Assembly: GCA_030248295.1 (NCBI GenBank)
Contig: JASANH010001668.1
Location: forward strand, 620,001-684,000
Origin: Mesodorylaimus sp. YZB2_4
Lineage: Eukaryota; Nematoda; Enoplea; Dorylaimida; Dorylaimidae
Length of the DNA stretch: 64,000 nt
Direction: 5' to 3'
Under the pieces are notes generated by a model. That model saw only the letters and a list, made by a program, of their open reading frames with translations, searched no databases and was not told the DNA's origin. A program made the position numbers and the translations under genes. This document shows, one piece after another, positions 22,018 through 32,500 of this stretch; within the stretch, counting starts at the first letter, position 1; each line of letters begins with the position of its first letter.

Positions 22018-22350
22018 CTGTGGACCAGCACACACAGCAGCGTCTCTAGGCGTGTCTCCACCAGGAACACGTCCGCGCGGGGGCATCCTGGACTGGACAC
22101 CGACTTCCTCAGACGATGGCGGCTGTTAACCCTGTCAGTGCTCGACAGTCGAGACTGTGTCCTCGCTTGGCTGACAGCTATTCACTCGAAAACTTCAGAG
22201 TGAGTCACCGTGCAAAGTGAGCGATAAATTAAGGCTCCGAAGCCGAACTCCGTCACCGGGGATCGAACCCGGGACGAGTCCAGCCGCTCCCAAGAAGTAC
22301 AGAGAGACGAATGCCGAACCGCTACACCAACGCGTCCGCATCGAGCCACT
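22018..22350 (-). repeat. tRNA-derived SINE, family A copy 2
   Basis: On the minus strand the head (22350 down to about 22245) shows an A-box-like TTGGTGTAGCGG and a perfect B box GGGTTCGATCCCC, spaced as in tRNA promoters. It does not fold into a full tRNA. The body (GACGATGGCGG, CGACAGTCGAGACTG) is shared with copies near 19245 and 23700. Confidence 0.7.
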
Positions 22351-22799
22351 GTAATGACGCATTTTCTTTACCCTTGTTTTCGAAAAAAAACACAACTTCG
22401 CTGAACGTGAATTTATTTTAAACATATCAGAGCAAAAAAGTGACGAACTGACTGAAATTCTCATCAAACCGTACCAAAACGCGTGACAAGTTCACGACGG
22501 TGCGTGACTCGCTGTCGCAGTGCAAAGAGTCGAGTTTGCTCATCCGACAAGTTCTGGTAAGTGAGACCATGTTCGGATTGTCCGACTCTTCACAACCTAA
22601 TTCGCAAGTCGTATTCTTCTCGCGAACTGTATCATCTAAGAAGTAATGGGTGTCTTCCCATTGCATGGCCTGATTGTCGATTTCTGACGTGAGTTGGCGG
22701 AAACTTTTTTCCGCCTCTAGTCTGGCAGATTATAGTACAAAATCAGACGGACGTTTTCTTGTCAAAATTGTATGCCGTAAAGTGTCACTTCATGGCACA

Positions 22800-25593
22800 A
22801 TGGAATGCAGGATTATTTTTGAACTTGTCATTGCAATCGGATTGTTTTTGTGCTTATTCTATCCAAAAGCATATGCCATGAATGGACCGGTGAGATATTA
22901 TTTTTATAAGGGTTTAATGTACTGCGAGCATCTCATTATTTGCATATCCTCCCCTTTGGCCCTAAAATTTTTTATACATTGGACGAAAAAGAACGAAGCC
23001 CTCAAATTTTGTCTTTAGAGAAGTCCGAGACAGCTTCTACTTCGCAACAATATGTTCCCTGCCTAATCCATCCCAGCGACACCCATTTCATAGAGATCAA
23101 CCTTATATTTTTTGAATCAGTGTGTACTCTGCGCGTCCTCTGCTCTTTTCTACAGTTTGTCTTTCAATGCCTGAGTGCGAACTACTTCATTGAAAGTAGA
23201 GTCACAGGTAATAATCAGGGGTTCTAGGTGTACTGTAGAGTAGGGAACTCGATTTTGAGCAAGTACCTACCATGGCACTCTTATTTTTCGTGTTCAACAA
23301 AAGTGTACCTAGATACTAATAATTCATGGTTATTAATTACGGTGCGAATAAATATAAATATATTGGATTTATCTGTGGAAAAATTTCATAGCCATTCACA
23401 GTAATGATGAACAGATATCACATCTACTCTAAAATTTTTGTGAGGTGGGCTCTGTGCCGCCAGGTCATACTTTATCCATAGCCAAGCACTATACGAGGGC
23501 TACTGTAGTAGTCGGCTAACGAAGAACACGGAAATTGACAATCATTTTTTTACACAATTGGGATTCGAACCCCTCCCCCCTTCGCCCCCATAAGTGCGCG
23601 CCCAGCGTCAGAGGCAGACGCCTAGTGTGTTGTGCCATGACCCGCCCCAGTTACCTCACCGGAATTCCAGTCCGTTTTATCAGCAGTCACCTTACGTATA
23701 AGCAAGGGTGTGATGGGACCAGCACACACAGCAGCGTTCCTCTGCGTGTCTCCGTCAGTGCCTGGTCACTAGGAGCACCTCTATGCGAGGGCATCCTGGA
23801 CAAGACACCGACTTCCTCGAACGATGGCGGGCGGGCTTATGCCCTGTCGGCGTTCGACAGCCGAGACTGTCTACTCGTTTGGCCTCCGTTTCTCCACTCG
23901 GAGCACCTCGGCGGTACCGGGTGAGTCACCCAAATCCTGGCGTGCAAGGTCAGCGAGGGTTTATGGTTCGCAAACTGACCTCCATCACCAGGGATCGAAC
24001 CCAGGGACGAGTCCAGCAACTCGCTCCCAAGCAATACGGGGAGACGAATGTCGAGCTGCTGCCTGCGGCCGAACGCAGGGAGGGCTTGGCAACCTACGGT
24101 TCCTCTAAACTAAGGTACAAGCACATGATTGCTCTTCTAAGCGTACGTGCAGATTCATGCCCCGGTGACGCATTTTAGGGCTCTAGGGACGCAAACCTTT
24201 CAAACTTTTCCCCATTCAGGGCCCCAAGGCAAGTTACACCCCTAACGGGAGGCCGCAGTTCTGTTCCGGCTGAGGACGGCAGTTTAGTAAGCCCGTTCTC
24301 AGAGTGGGAACCAGTCTTCGACGGCAATTTGGCAACTCCGTCGCTGGCCTTGCACACCTGGCTCTGGGCGACTCACCTGGTACCGTCATGTGGCCGACGC
24401 CGAACGAGTAGTGAAACAGGGAACTGGTTACCGAACACCAGTCGGGAAGGCCTCTTTCTTCTCGCCCAGTATCATCATGGGACGCTAGTGCTGGCACAGA
24501 ATGCCCTCGTGTGGAGGTGCTCCACACAGAGGGGTGCTGAGACACACAGAGGGGTGCTGCCCGTGAGCGGTGGTCACCTCGCGGCCTCGCTTATTATATC
24601 AAGACTGCTGGCCGGCGTTAGGCAAAACGGGTTGGAAGTCCCGTGGGAAACTGGGGTGGCGCAGAGTACAACGAAAAAATTTTTATAAAATGTTATACCC
24701 CTAAATTAGCATTTTTCTAATGCAAATTTTGTTTGGGCACCCTCCGACCCCCAAATCCTGCAGACACAACCAGGGCCGCCAGATACCACATTCATGGATT
24801 CTCCTACATATGTTCGCATACATAGGACATGTGTTCATTTCATTGGTCAGGATAGATCGGGAACATTTTGCAGCGAAGCGTAAGTGGTCTCAGACTTCTC
24901 TCAAGAAAAAATTTGAGGGCTTTATTCTTTATTTCGTGCAACGTATAAAAATTTTAGTGCCAAAAGAAAGGCTAAGCAAACAATGAGGTGCTCAGGGCAT
25001 CAACTTCAAAAAAATCTTCCACAATATATATATTTTCATTTTAGGTTTATTACCTCGACGCCCAAGTGGCCATGTACCTTCCATCTCAGGTCAAACTGAA
25101 AATAGCTGGCTTCGTTTTCGAGAACATTTCAACCCCGGTCAACGATTCCAGTATTTTATACTATTCCTTCAACCTTCAATGGGTAGAACCATACGGATGG
25201 GCCGACGAAAATAAGGACACGTTACTAAACTTGCAGAAAAAGCGGAGATACGATATTTATTGTTGGTCTGAAACTGCTGATGGAAAACTTGTTCGAGAAA
25301 TTATGAATTCGACCGTTTATTACAAATTTTCCTTTCAAGAGTACACTGAAGAACATGAAATTCCCGAGAATGAGTTCGTACTGGATCTTTATGTTCAATG
25401 CGGGATTCGCGTTAGAAATGCGCTAGATTCCATCACAATATGGTCATATTCCAATTTGGTCAGATTGAGTGATGCACCAATTTATTTTCGTGGTTTAGAA
25501 GGATTGGATGTCAGAAATTTCACGAAGCAGGAGCTTATTCTTTTGAGATCAAATGTGGCGCAAGATATGAGGAATAATAGTATGCTTAGCTGA
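22800..25593 (+). CDS. Predicted secreted protein, unknown family (2 exons)
   Basis: Exon 1 is 22800-22889. It encodes MECRIIFELVIAIGLFLCLF followed by YPKAYAMNGP, a clear signal peptide, and the donor is CCG|GTGAGA. Exon 2 is 25045-25593 with acceptor TTCATTTTAG. Both junctions are phase 0, giving 212 residues. The mature part (VYYLDAQVAMYLPSQ onward) is extracellular in character. It has several Asn-X-Ser/Thr sites (ENIS, NDSS, MNST, RNFT), few cysteines (including DIYCW and VQCGIR) and no second hydrophobic helix. I do not recognise the fold or family. The 2.1-kb intron is full of SINEs. Alternatively exon 1 could read further without splicing to 23018, or another exon could be missed. Confidence 0.5.
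23430..23660 (-). repeat. SINE-like repeat, family B copy 1
   Basis: Shares GCCAAGCA(C/A)TAT, AATTGACAATCA-type words, a GA(A/G)TCGA(A/G)CCC(C/T)TCCCC B-box-like block and GTGCGC(G/A)CCCAGCGT with 29190-29372. On the minus strand GGTTCGAATCCCA forms an RNA polymerase III B box. It lies inside the intron of the secreted-protein gene. Confidence 0.6.
23700..24070 (-). repeat. tRNA-derived SINE, family A copy 3
   Basis: Very like 22018-22350: GGGACCAGCACACACAGCAGCG, ACACCGACTTCCTCG, GACGATGGCGG, and on the minus strand a B box (GGTTCGATCCCTG) near 23988-24000. It lies in the intron of the secreted-protein gene. Confidence 0.65.
24180..24690 (+). repeat. tRNA-derived SINE, family A copy in opposite orientation
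   Basis: Reverse orientation relative to the other copies. It begins with the GGGAGGCCGCAGTTCTGTTC block, passes through CCTTGCACACCTGGCTCTG and GAATGCCCTCGTGTGGAGG, and ends in the A/T tail AAAAAATTTTTATAAAAT. It contains a short duplication of ACACAGAGGGGTGCTG (24523-24560). Confidence 0.65.
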
Positions 25594-25841
25594 AGCAACA
25601 ATCTTCTCCGACGACCTGGTTCTGGAAAATTCGAAGAATGCAAAACTTGCTTAAGATTGCTTGCGTATCTAGCTGGGGTGCGAGTAAAGTCCTTTGAATG
25701 TTATGGAATGTCATGCGATGTGTGCTTAAATCGGAGGAACAGCCTTGCACCGCCTTTGATTCATAGCGGATCACATTTGTGGTGGGCAGGGGCCGGCCGT
25801 CCTTGCCATTGCTAGCCGCTGTTTGCATTGGAGCATACGCA

Positions 25842-26040
25842 ACCAGCATTCCTGGCGGTCGAGGAATCGATACGCTCCCCCGGCTGAGAGCGTATCCACT
25901 CCAGCTGATGTTTCAGCGGCAGTTACAGCAGCGACCTGCCTTCCTCTACATAGTTGGAGGTTTTTGCCCCTGAGACTTCGGTCGCGCACATTCTCGCCTT
26001 CTGGGCTGATTATACACACTACAGGCGGGTGTTTGGATGC
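25842..26040. repeat. Dispersed repeat, family D copy 1
   Basis: Shares CTGGCGGTCG, ATCGATACGCTCCCC(C/T)GGCTG, TTGATGTTTC-like words, ACTTGCCTGCCT/GACCTGCCTTCC and GAGACTTCGGTC, in order, with 31490-31690. The two copies are in the same orientation. No open frame of note. Confidence 0.6.
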
Positions 26041-27055
26041 ATGGTCAAGGACGCCAGACAGTTGGGGTATTATTTCCAACCTGGGCAGGATACAGCTTCC
26101 TTGCAATCGAGCTGCTTATTAGCGATCGCTAATTGGCGACAATGTAAAAGCAAAGGCACAAATTGCGCTGGTGGCAGGCAGAGATGGACCAAAGAACACT
26201 TCTCTTTGTTGTTGTGACTCGTTTTGGACCATGATTTCGACGTCTTGCTTGGAACAGTCTTCATTCTGGATGGGCTTAACACTCACAATCAGTTTATGGC
26301 GCACAAATATGGACTAATCTGTACTGGTTCTTGATTTGCATTGATACTAACCTGCTTTGGTGCCGTGCCCGCTAGCGCCTTTTGGTTGTCCTCGCCGTGT
26401 CAGTCGAGATTCGGAGCGCCTTAGGCCTTTTCCGGTCTGTCTCCTTTCCCATGGCAGTGTTGGCAGGTTCACTCTGGGTTTTGGGAGTCGCTGCTGTAAA
26501 AATTGTTTGGCCTGTGGATAAGATACAGCACACACTGCTTTGCCTTCGCTGACCACTCGAAGGAAAGAGTCAGATAGTTGTGTCACCCTGAGTGGGAAGG
26601 AGTACAATGACCCACGGAAAAGTAAAATGACTGGATGGTATGTCCCGAGTCCCTGAGGGGGGGCAATGTTGCGCCTGGCGAGTACTGTAACCTTTCTCCT
26701 CTACCTCTGACTCACTCCTTTTCCCGCTACTACCTACAGTATCATATACCTTTGTTAGCACCAAGGAAAACTGAAAGATCGAGCGGTTGAGCCAACCCAA
26801 CTGCACTCCACACAACATCGGAAGCGGTCACTCTGCCACACGGCACCAGTGAGGTTACGCACACCGCATGGAACTTCACGACCAGAGCGGCAGTGTTCGA
26901 CCTTTATAGTCTGACGATAAGACTGGAGAAACATCAAGCCAACTGGTTGAGCCCACTGTGCCTCGAGTGACCTGCTACACGTGGATCCTCAGGCCTAACA
27001 GGTAGGCCCTTCTAATAACACCGCGCTGAATCGGCTCCCACAGTCTGAGTTATCA
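26041..27055. other. Intergenic stretch, no gene seen
   Basis: Only short open frames without recognisable domains or convincing splice pairs. Nothing further could be identified. Confidence 0.4.
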
Positions 27056-27497
27056 AACTTTTTTAAAATTTTTGTGGGTTGGGCCTCGTGCCGCCTTAGT
27101 TCTTCACGGGACTTCCAGCCCGTTATACCTATAGCCGGCCAGCAGTCATGATATGATAAGCGGGGCCGTGAAGGCGACCAGCTATCACGGCAGCTTCCCT
27201 CTGCACATATCGACTTGGGGCACCTCCACACGAGGGCATACTGCGCCAGCACCAACGTCCTAGGATGATACTGGCCGAGAAGGGAGGGACCTTCCCGACT
27301 GGTGTCGAGGATCAGTTTCCTGATTATCTACTCGTTCGGCGTCCGCACCGGGTAGAGAATCAGGTGTGCAAGGCCAGCGACGGAATTACTAAACTGCCGT
27401 CCAGCCGGAACAGAACTGCGGCCTCCCGGTCAGGGTTGCTGGCCCAACCAATGCTGGACCAACGCCTTAACCAACTGACAAGCCACCGCGGCTCTTG
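27056..27497 (-). repeat. Full-length tRNA-derived SINE, family A reference copy
   Basis: On the minus strand it opens with GCGGTGGCTTGTCAGTTGG, an A-box-like tRNA head, and carries a B-box-like GCAGTTCTGTTCC about 75 bp later. A body shared with all other family A copies follows. It ends in an A/T-rich tail (27056-27075). At about 440 bp it is the most complete copy in the window. Confidence 0.7.
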
Positions 27498-29189
27498 AGT
27501 TATCGAACTAGAATGACAGCTCGAGAAGCCATGGCTGCCGTGGTAGAACTTGCGCAGCTGGACCAACTTCATATGCTTCATACTATCTGAAAATCTTGCC
27601 ATCCCAATTGCCACAGACTCTCCTCCTAGTCCATAGTTCGGCAGGTGCCCGTTGTGAAGACAGCGTCTCATTGCTAATTTTTGAACTCGCTCCAAATCAA
27701 CAATGTCATTTGTCAGCCCCTTATCATAGTTTTGAGGGAATGCAAGTGGTGTAGCACTTGCCGAAACTTTGGTGACATACATATCTGGCCAGCTTGCGGC
27801 GACCCATCAAGGACTTACTTAAGAGACGTCCTCTGACGATGAGAAAGTCATGTCATCAGAGAAGACGCCTGGTGTCAAACCAGACAGCACCCATCATCCC
27901 GCCAATTTCTAACTTTCCACCAGATTGACCTAAAACTATTTTACTGCGAGAACTTTTCGCAAGCTGCACATCAATTACAGGCAGGTCTCACTGGCGCGAC
28001 ATTGAATCCATTGTATTTCAAAAAACACGAAAAGAAAGCGAATTTAAAAAGAGCATGTTGAAATTAAAGCGTGGAAAAAATACATTCGCCGGTTAAAAGC
28101 CTATGCTAGTTTTGAAAATGAACACTCGAACACGAAAAGAAATTAAAGTAAAAAAGCCTTGCGGCGATACCATCCTGAATTTTGCACTTTACAGTCGCAC
28201 TGCGCAGTCTAGCGTTTCGGAATTCGGCGACCTCGTTTCGGCGATTGGACACCAATCGTCAAGTCTTTCCCCGCCTCTGAAAATACATTTTTTTCAAAGA
28301 GACACAAAGTGAGATCGTAGAATAATCATCCAACACACAGGAGTGAGGCACGTGTCTGCCAGTTCTCGTCCCGATTTAAAGGCCAAGTCCGACCGATCAG
28401 GTAATTATCGTCCGAAAAAACTCACAATCCAAAATTTTTAGTTTAAAATTTCTGGGCGGGAAGTTTGAATTTCGGCCAGATAGCCAGCACACATGGCCAG
28501 AATCTAGATGCTTGAAGAAAGAGGCGGTTATTTGTAAATTAGCAAAGTTTCCTTGTAATATATTTTCACATTCTAGTGCACTTTGGCTCGCTAAAATTTG
28601 AAAGGTAGAAGTAAAGCATGGACATATTTACCTTTAAACGATGCATGAGACCCTACCCATTAAACCAGCATCGACCGATCCGCCCGATCCGGGGGCCGAT
28701 CCGATACGACTGCTGGATCGGCCGGATGGCATTTTAAATTTGCCTGCTTGAAAAGCACGCGTATGTTACACTTTCTGCGATACCATCGGAAAGTACGGTT
28801 CCCAGCACCCTCTTAATCTTTTAAAACCTCTTTTGGTTCCACTCCCCTAAATCCTTTTATCCTCTTTAAAATTTGATGTGTACTCCTCTGAAATTCGGGT
28901 TCTCTCCCACAATCATAGTCTCTGTGACATCATGTACGTGAATTATTGAATGGGTCCCAGAAGGTCACAGAGAAATCAGATGCAATGGGAAATAAAAAAA
29001 ATGAGTAAGGAGCATAACGATAGGTTGAAAAAAGGATCAGGGCGATCCCGATTGGGATCAGGATTTTTCTGTGTTTCAAGTATGAGCCTTTTTACCTAAC
29101 TGAAGAACACTTTTTAGTCATACATCTTTTTTGAAACTTCTCCAATTATCAATTATTATATATAACGTGAAAATTGATTTAAAAAATAG
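27498..29189. other. Intergenic stretch with GATCCG-rich patch
   Basis: No gene recognised. At 28666-28730 there is a dense run of CCGATCC/GGATCGG words, also seen near 29520-29612, 48149, 54625 and 58600. The remainder is AT-rich. Confidence 0.4.
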
Positions 29190-29372
29190 GGAGTTCTGAT
29201 ACAGGCCTACATATAGATAAGCCAAGCCAGCTCACGCCATGGCATGCTTTACCCCTGGCCAAGCAATATGCAGCAGACTCAGGGGCTAGGAAACATAAGT
29301 CTATGTATTGACAATCAATTTTACCCAGGCGAGAGTCGAGCCCTCCCCTCAAAGTGCGCACCCAGCGTGACA
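29190..29372 (-). repeat. SINE-like repeat, family B copy 2
   Basis: Matches 23430-23660 in order: GCC-rich start, GGCCAAGCAATATGCAG, TATTGACAATCAATTTTACC, GAGTCGAGCCCTCCCCTC and AAGTGCGCACCCAGCGTG. It lacks part of the end. Confidence 0.6.
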
Positions 29373-29594
29373 ATGCTTTCGTTTGTCTAAAGAAAGAAAA
29401 AGAGATCTGTAATTTATGGTACTGCAGGAATTAAGAAATGTAACACTATCTGAAATCGGAGTTTTTTAATCAGTGAATGAAGAACAAAGATTGCACAAAA
29501 TTTTGTACTCAGTTTCTGGCTTGAGATCGGTTAGGATCAGCGGGGATAATTAATGGTATCGGCCGATAACCGATAATGCAATTATTGGCCGATA

Positions 29595-32500
29595 CTATCG
29601 GTCAACCGATAAGTCGTTTATTGCTGGCCCAAAGAACCTACCTTCTAAAGCCTTGTTCGCCTCCGATTGAATCTTTTTGACGGCCGCTATGTCCTTCAAT
29701 TTGGGATCCTCCCACAAGCTGCACGCCGTGCATCCCTCGACTGGACACTTGGGGTTCCCGGGGTCGCGAACGTGTCTGAAACATAACCCGTCACCCCTGA
29801 ATCCAATTCTGGCAACTGCCCATGCACTTACTGGCAGAAATGGCTGTAATCTTGGATCAGCTGCCGGCACAAATAGCACATCTTGGCACCGCACGTACAA
29901 ACCAGCTTGTTGCATCCTTCCTCTTTGACCAAGGGCAGCCTGCATTTCATGCACTGCCGAATCACAGCCAAGGCCATTTGTTCCTCCCTAAGAAACGCAG
30001 TACAGCAGATGAAGAGCAGGAATATGTTAAAAAACACCAACTTACGCTTCCAGGCGTTTCCGAGTATCGCCCTCTGTTTCCACCTCTTGGCACGGTTTCC
30101 CCTGAAAAGGAGAAACTAAATTAGTACCGAGTGAATGGACCACATTTTGTGGACTGTACTGACCAGCCACACCTAACGACCAACCGGCAAATTCAGGTTC
30201 ATGAGATCGAGGCATCTTTCCGGACTCGCTACTAGGCTTCTGGTGAAGGCATTCGGTATCCCCATTATCCTCGGTGTGCAACTGTCTGCACACGGCCACC
30301 AGTCGGAATTTAGAAGTGAGGCCGCATAATCACCAAACCAGCAGCAGAGTCCTTACTTGTGCTTATGTAGGATGGGGTGCCATTGGAGGAAAGGTGCTCA
30401 TTTGCCCATTTCTTTACTTGCCTGTTGGAGGTTTACGGAGAAGCCTGCAGTTCTCTCTATTTTCACTGATAATCAGGCACTTTCTAGACACTATTCATTG
30501 ACAATCCCTGAACTAATTAACCCAACAGCAATGATAAAGAAGGGGCAAATAAAGAAAGAAACCCTTCGACTTCGTTGGCTACAAAGGTTTTCAAACTTCC
30601 GCCGAGCAAGGAAACAGTCCAACTCACCATGTGTTCGTCCCAATCCACTTTACAAATTCGACAATATTCTCGCTCGCATTCCGAATTCCCGCATTTGAAT
30701 ACCTTATTTATTTCCGGTGGAACATCGAAAACCAAAGCGTAGTTGCAATAAATGCACCTCAAATGGTTATTGTTTTGGCTAAGAAAATCGAAAGTGACAT
30801 ACATACAGAGCATACTTCTCTAGATTTTCGATTCCAGCCAAATTGATATTTTCGAAAGCACGCTTTTCTTCCAATTTTTTGACGAGTTCCGAATCCAGTG
30901 CTTTCAAAAGCGTATCTAAAATTAAACAAACTTTACAAATAGGCCGAAAAAGTTAAAAAGCTTACCATTTGTAAAACGGGCCCCGCAATTCTCACTCATG
31001 CAAATGAGGTCAGCCTAAAAAAGGGGTAAAAAATTGATCGATGACGGCGATTAAGATTTACAGAAGGCCAAGTTTCCTTACCTTTACTTGGCCATAAACA
31101 GCCTCCCGAGTGTATCTTTCCAAACAACCTTTGCAAAACATATGCCCATCAGCGCAAGTAACCAAATCCTTGGAAAGTATAAACTCATCGAAGCATGTGC
31201 CGCATTCGAATACATCGCCCATTTTGCGAGCAGATTCCAATCTCACTTCGCGATCATTGTCCACTTTTGACGAATCCGGCCCCTGAAGAGAAAATGAATA
31301 TTGCAGGGGAGACCAGCTGCCCAGGAAGCAGATGCTCTCGAGAACACTCCAAGGTGACGTTCCAAAAGCATCAACCCAGCAGATTTCTGCCTGAAAGAGC
31401 ATAACACAACCAACGAAGAGCGACCCATATTCAGTCAGACAGACTTGGCAGCTAATAAGTTTTCAAGGGGTCGGAGCATGTGTGACCAGCACGCCTGGCG
31501 GTCGGGAGTAATCGATACGCTCCCCTGGCTGGGACGTCAACCTCTTCGGTTGATGTTTCTAGAGCAGGTATAGTCGCGAGACTTGCCTGCCTCCAGTCGG
31601 AGTTTTTTGCTTAGAGACTTCGGTCTCGACTATCTCCCGCCGCCTGGGTGCGCTGGTTACACATGTCCCACTTTAGCAACCAAGTGCACAGCCTTCCCCA
31701 CAGGCCAGTTACACAGGTTACATGCACACATGAACCATTTTTTTAAAAGTTTTGTGGGCTGGGCCCCGTGCCGCCCCAGTTCCCCATGGGACTCCCAACC
31801 CGATTCGCCTCTACCCGGCAAGCAGTCAATAAGCGATAAGCGAGGCGACCAGCTTTCACGGCAGCTTCCCTCAGTGGGCCTATGCTAGGAGCAACTCCAC
31901 GCGAAGGCATTTTGTGTCAGCACCAGCGACCCAGAATGATACATACTGGGCGAGAAGGGAGGCTTCTCGACTTGTGTTCGAGAATTAGTTTCCTGATTCT
32001 CTACTGGAGAGGTGCCTGGTGAGTCGCCCAGAGCCAGGTATGCAAGGCCAGCGACGGGGTGGCCCATGACCGCGCGAAACACAAAACTAGTAGCGAGCGG
32101 GCGCCTGAAGACAGGATTCTTTGTATGCTAGGGGCGGAAGACCTTCGCATGCGGAAACCGTGAAACCATATTATACCATCATTATACCTTGCGGCGACTG
32201 CACTCTGTATGTGACCATGGTGATTTATTAGATATCATTTGAATCAGTGAGTATGTCCCCTTCGAACAGCCGACTTTTGATCATACGTAAGCAGATTTAG
32301 ATTTTCTGAGGCGTGCAAGTTTTGACATAAAAATCAGAAATATTTGCGACCTTTATCAAGTTTTGGCCGCTCAGGATGATTCTCCTGAGAAGTCAGCACT
32401 CCTGGCACGCCAAGCACTATCTACTCATTCCAAATATGATGTAAGGAGGACGGCATGTTCGACTAGACAAGCTCAAATCAATAAAATAGTCGCAGTGACA

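Noticed and set aside
22250..22345. Functional tRNA gene on the minus strand
   Set aside because: A and B boxes are present but the arms do not form a clover-leaf, and the same sequence is the head of a repeated family. Called a SINE instead.
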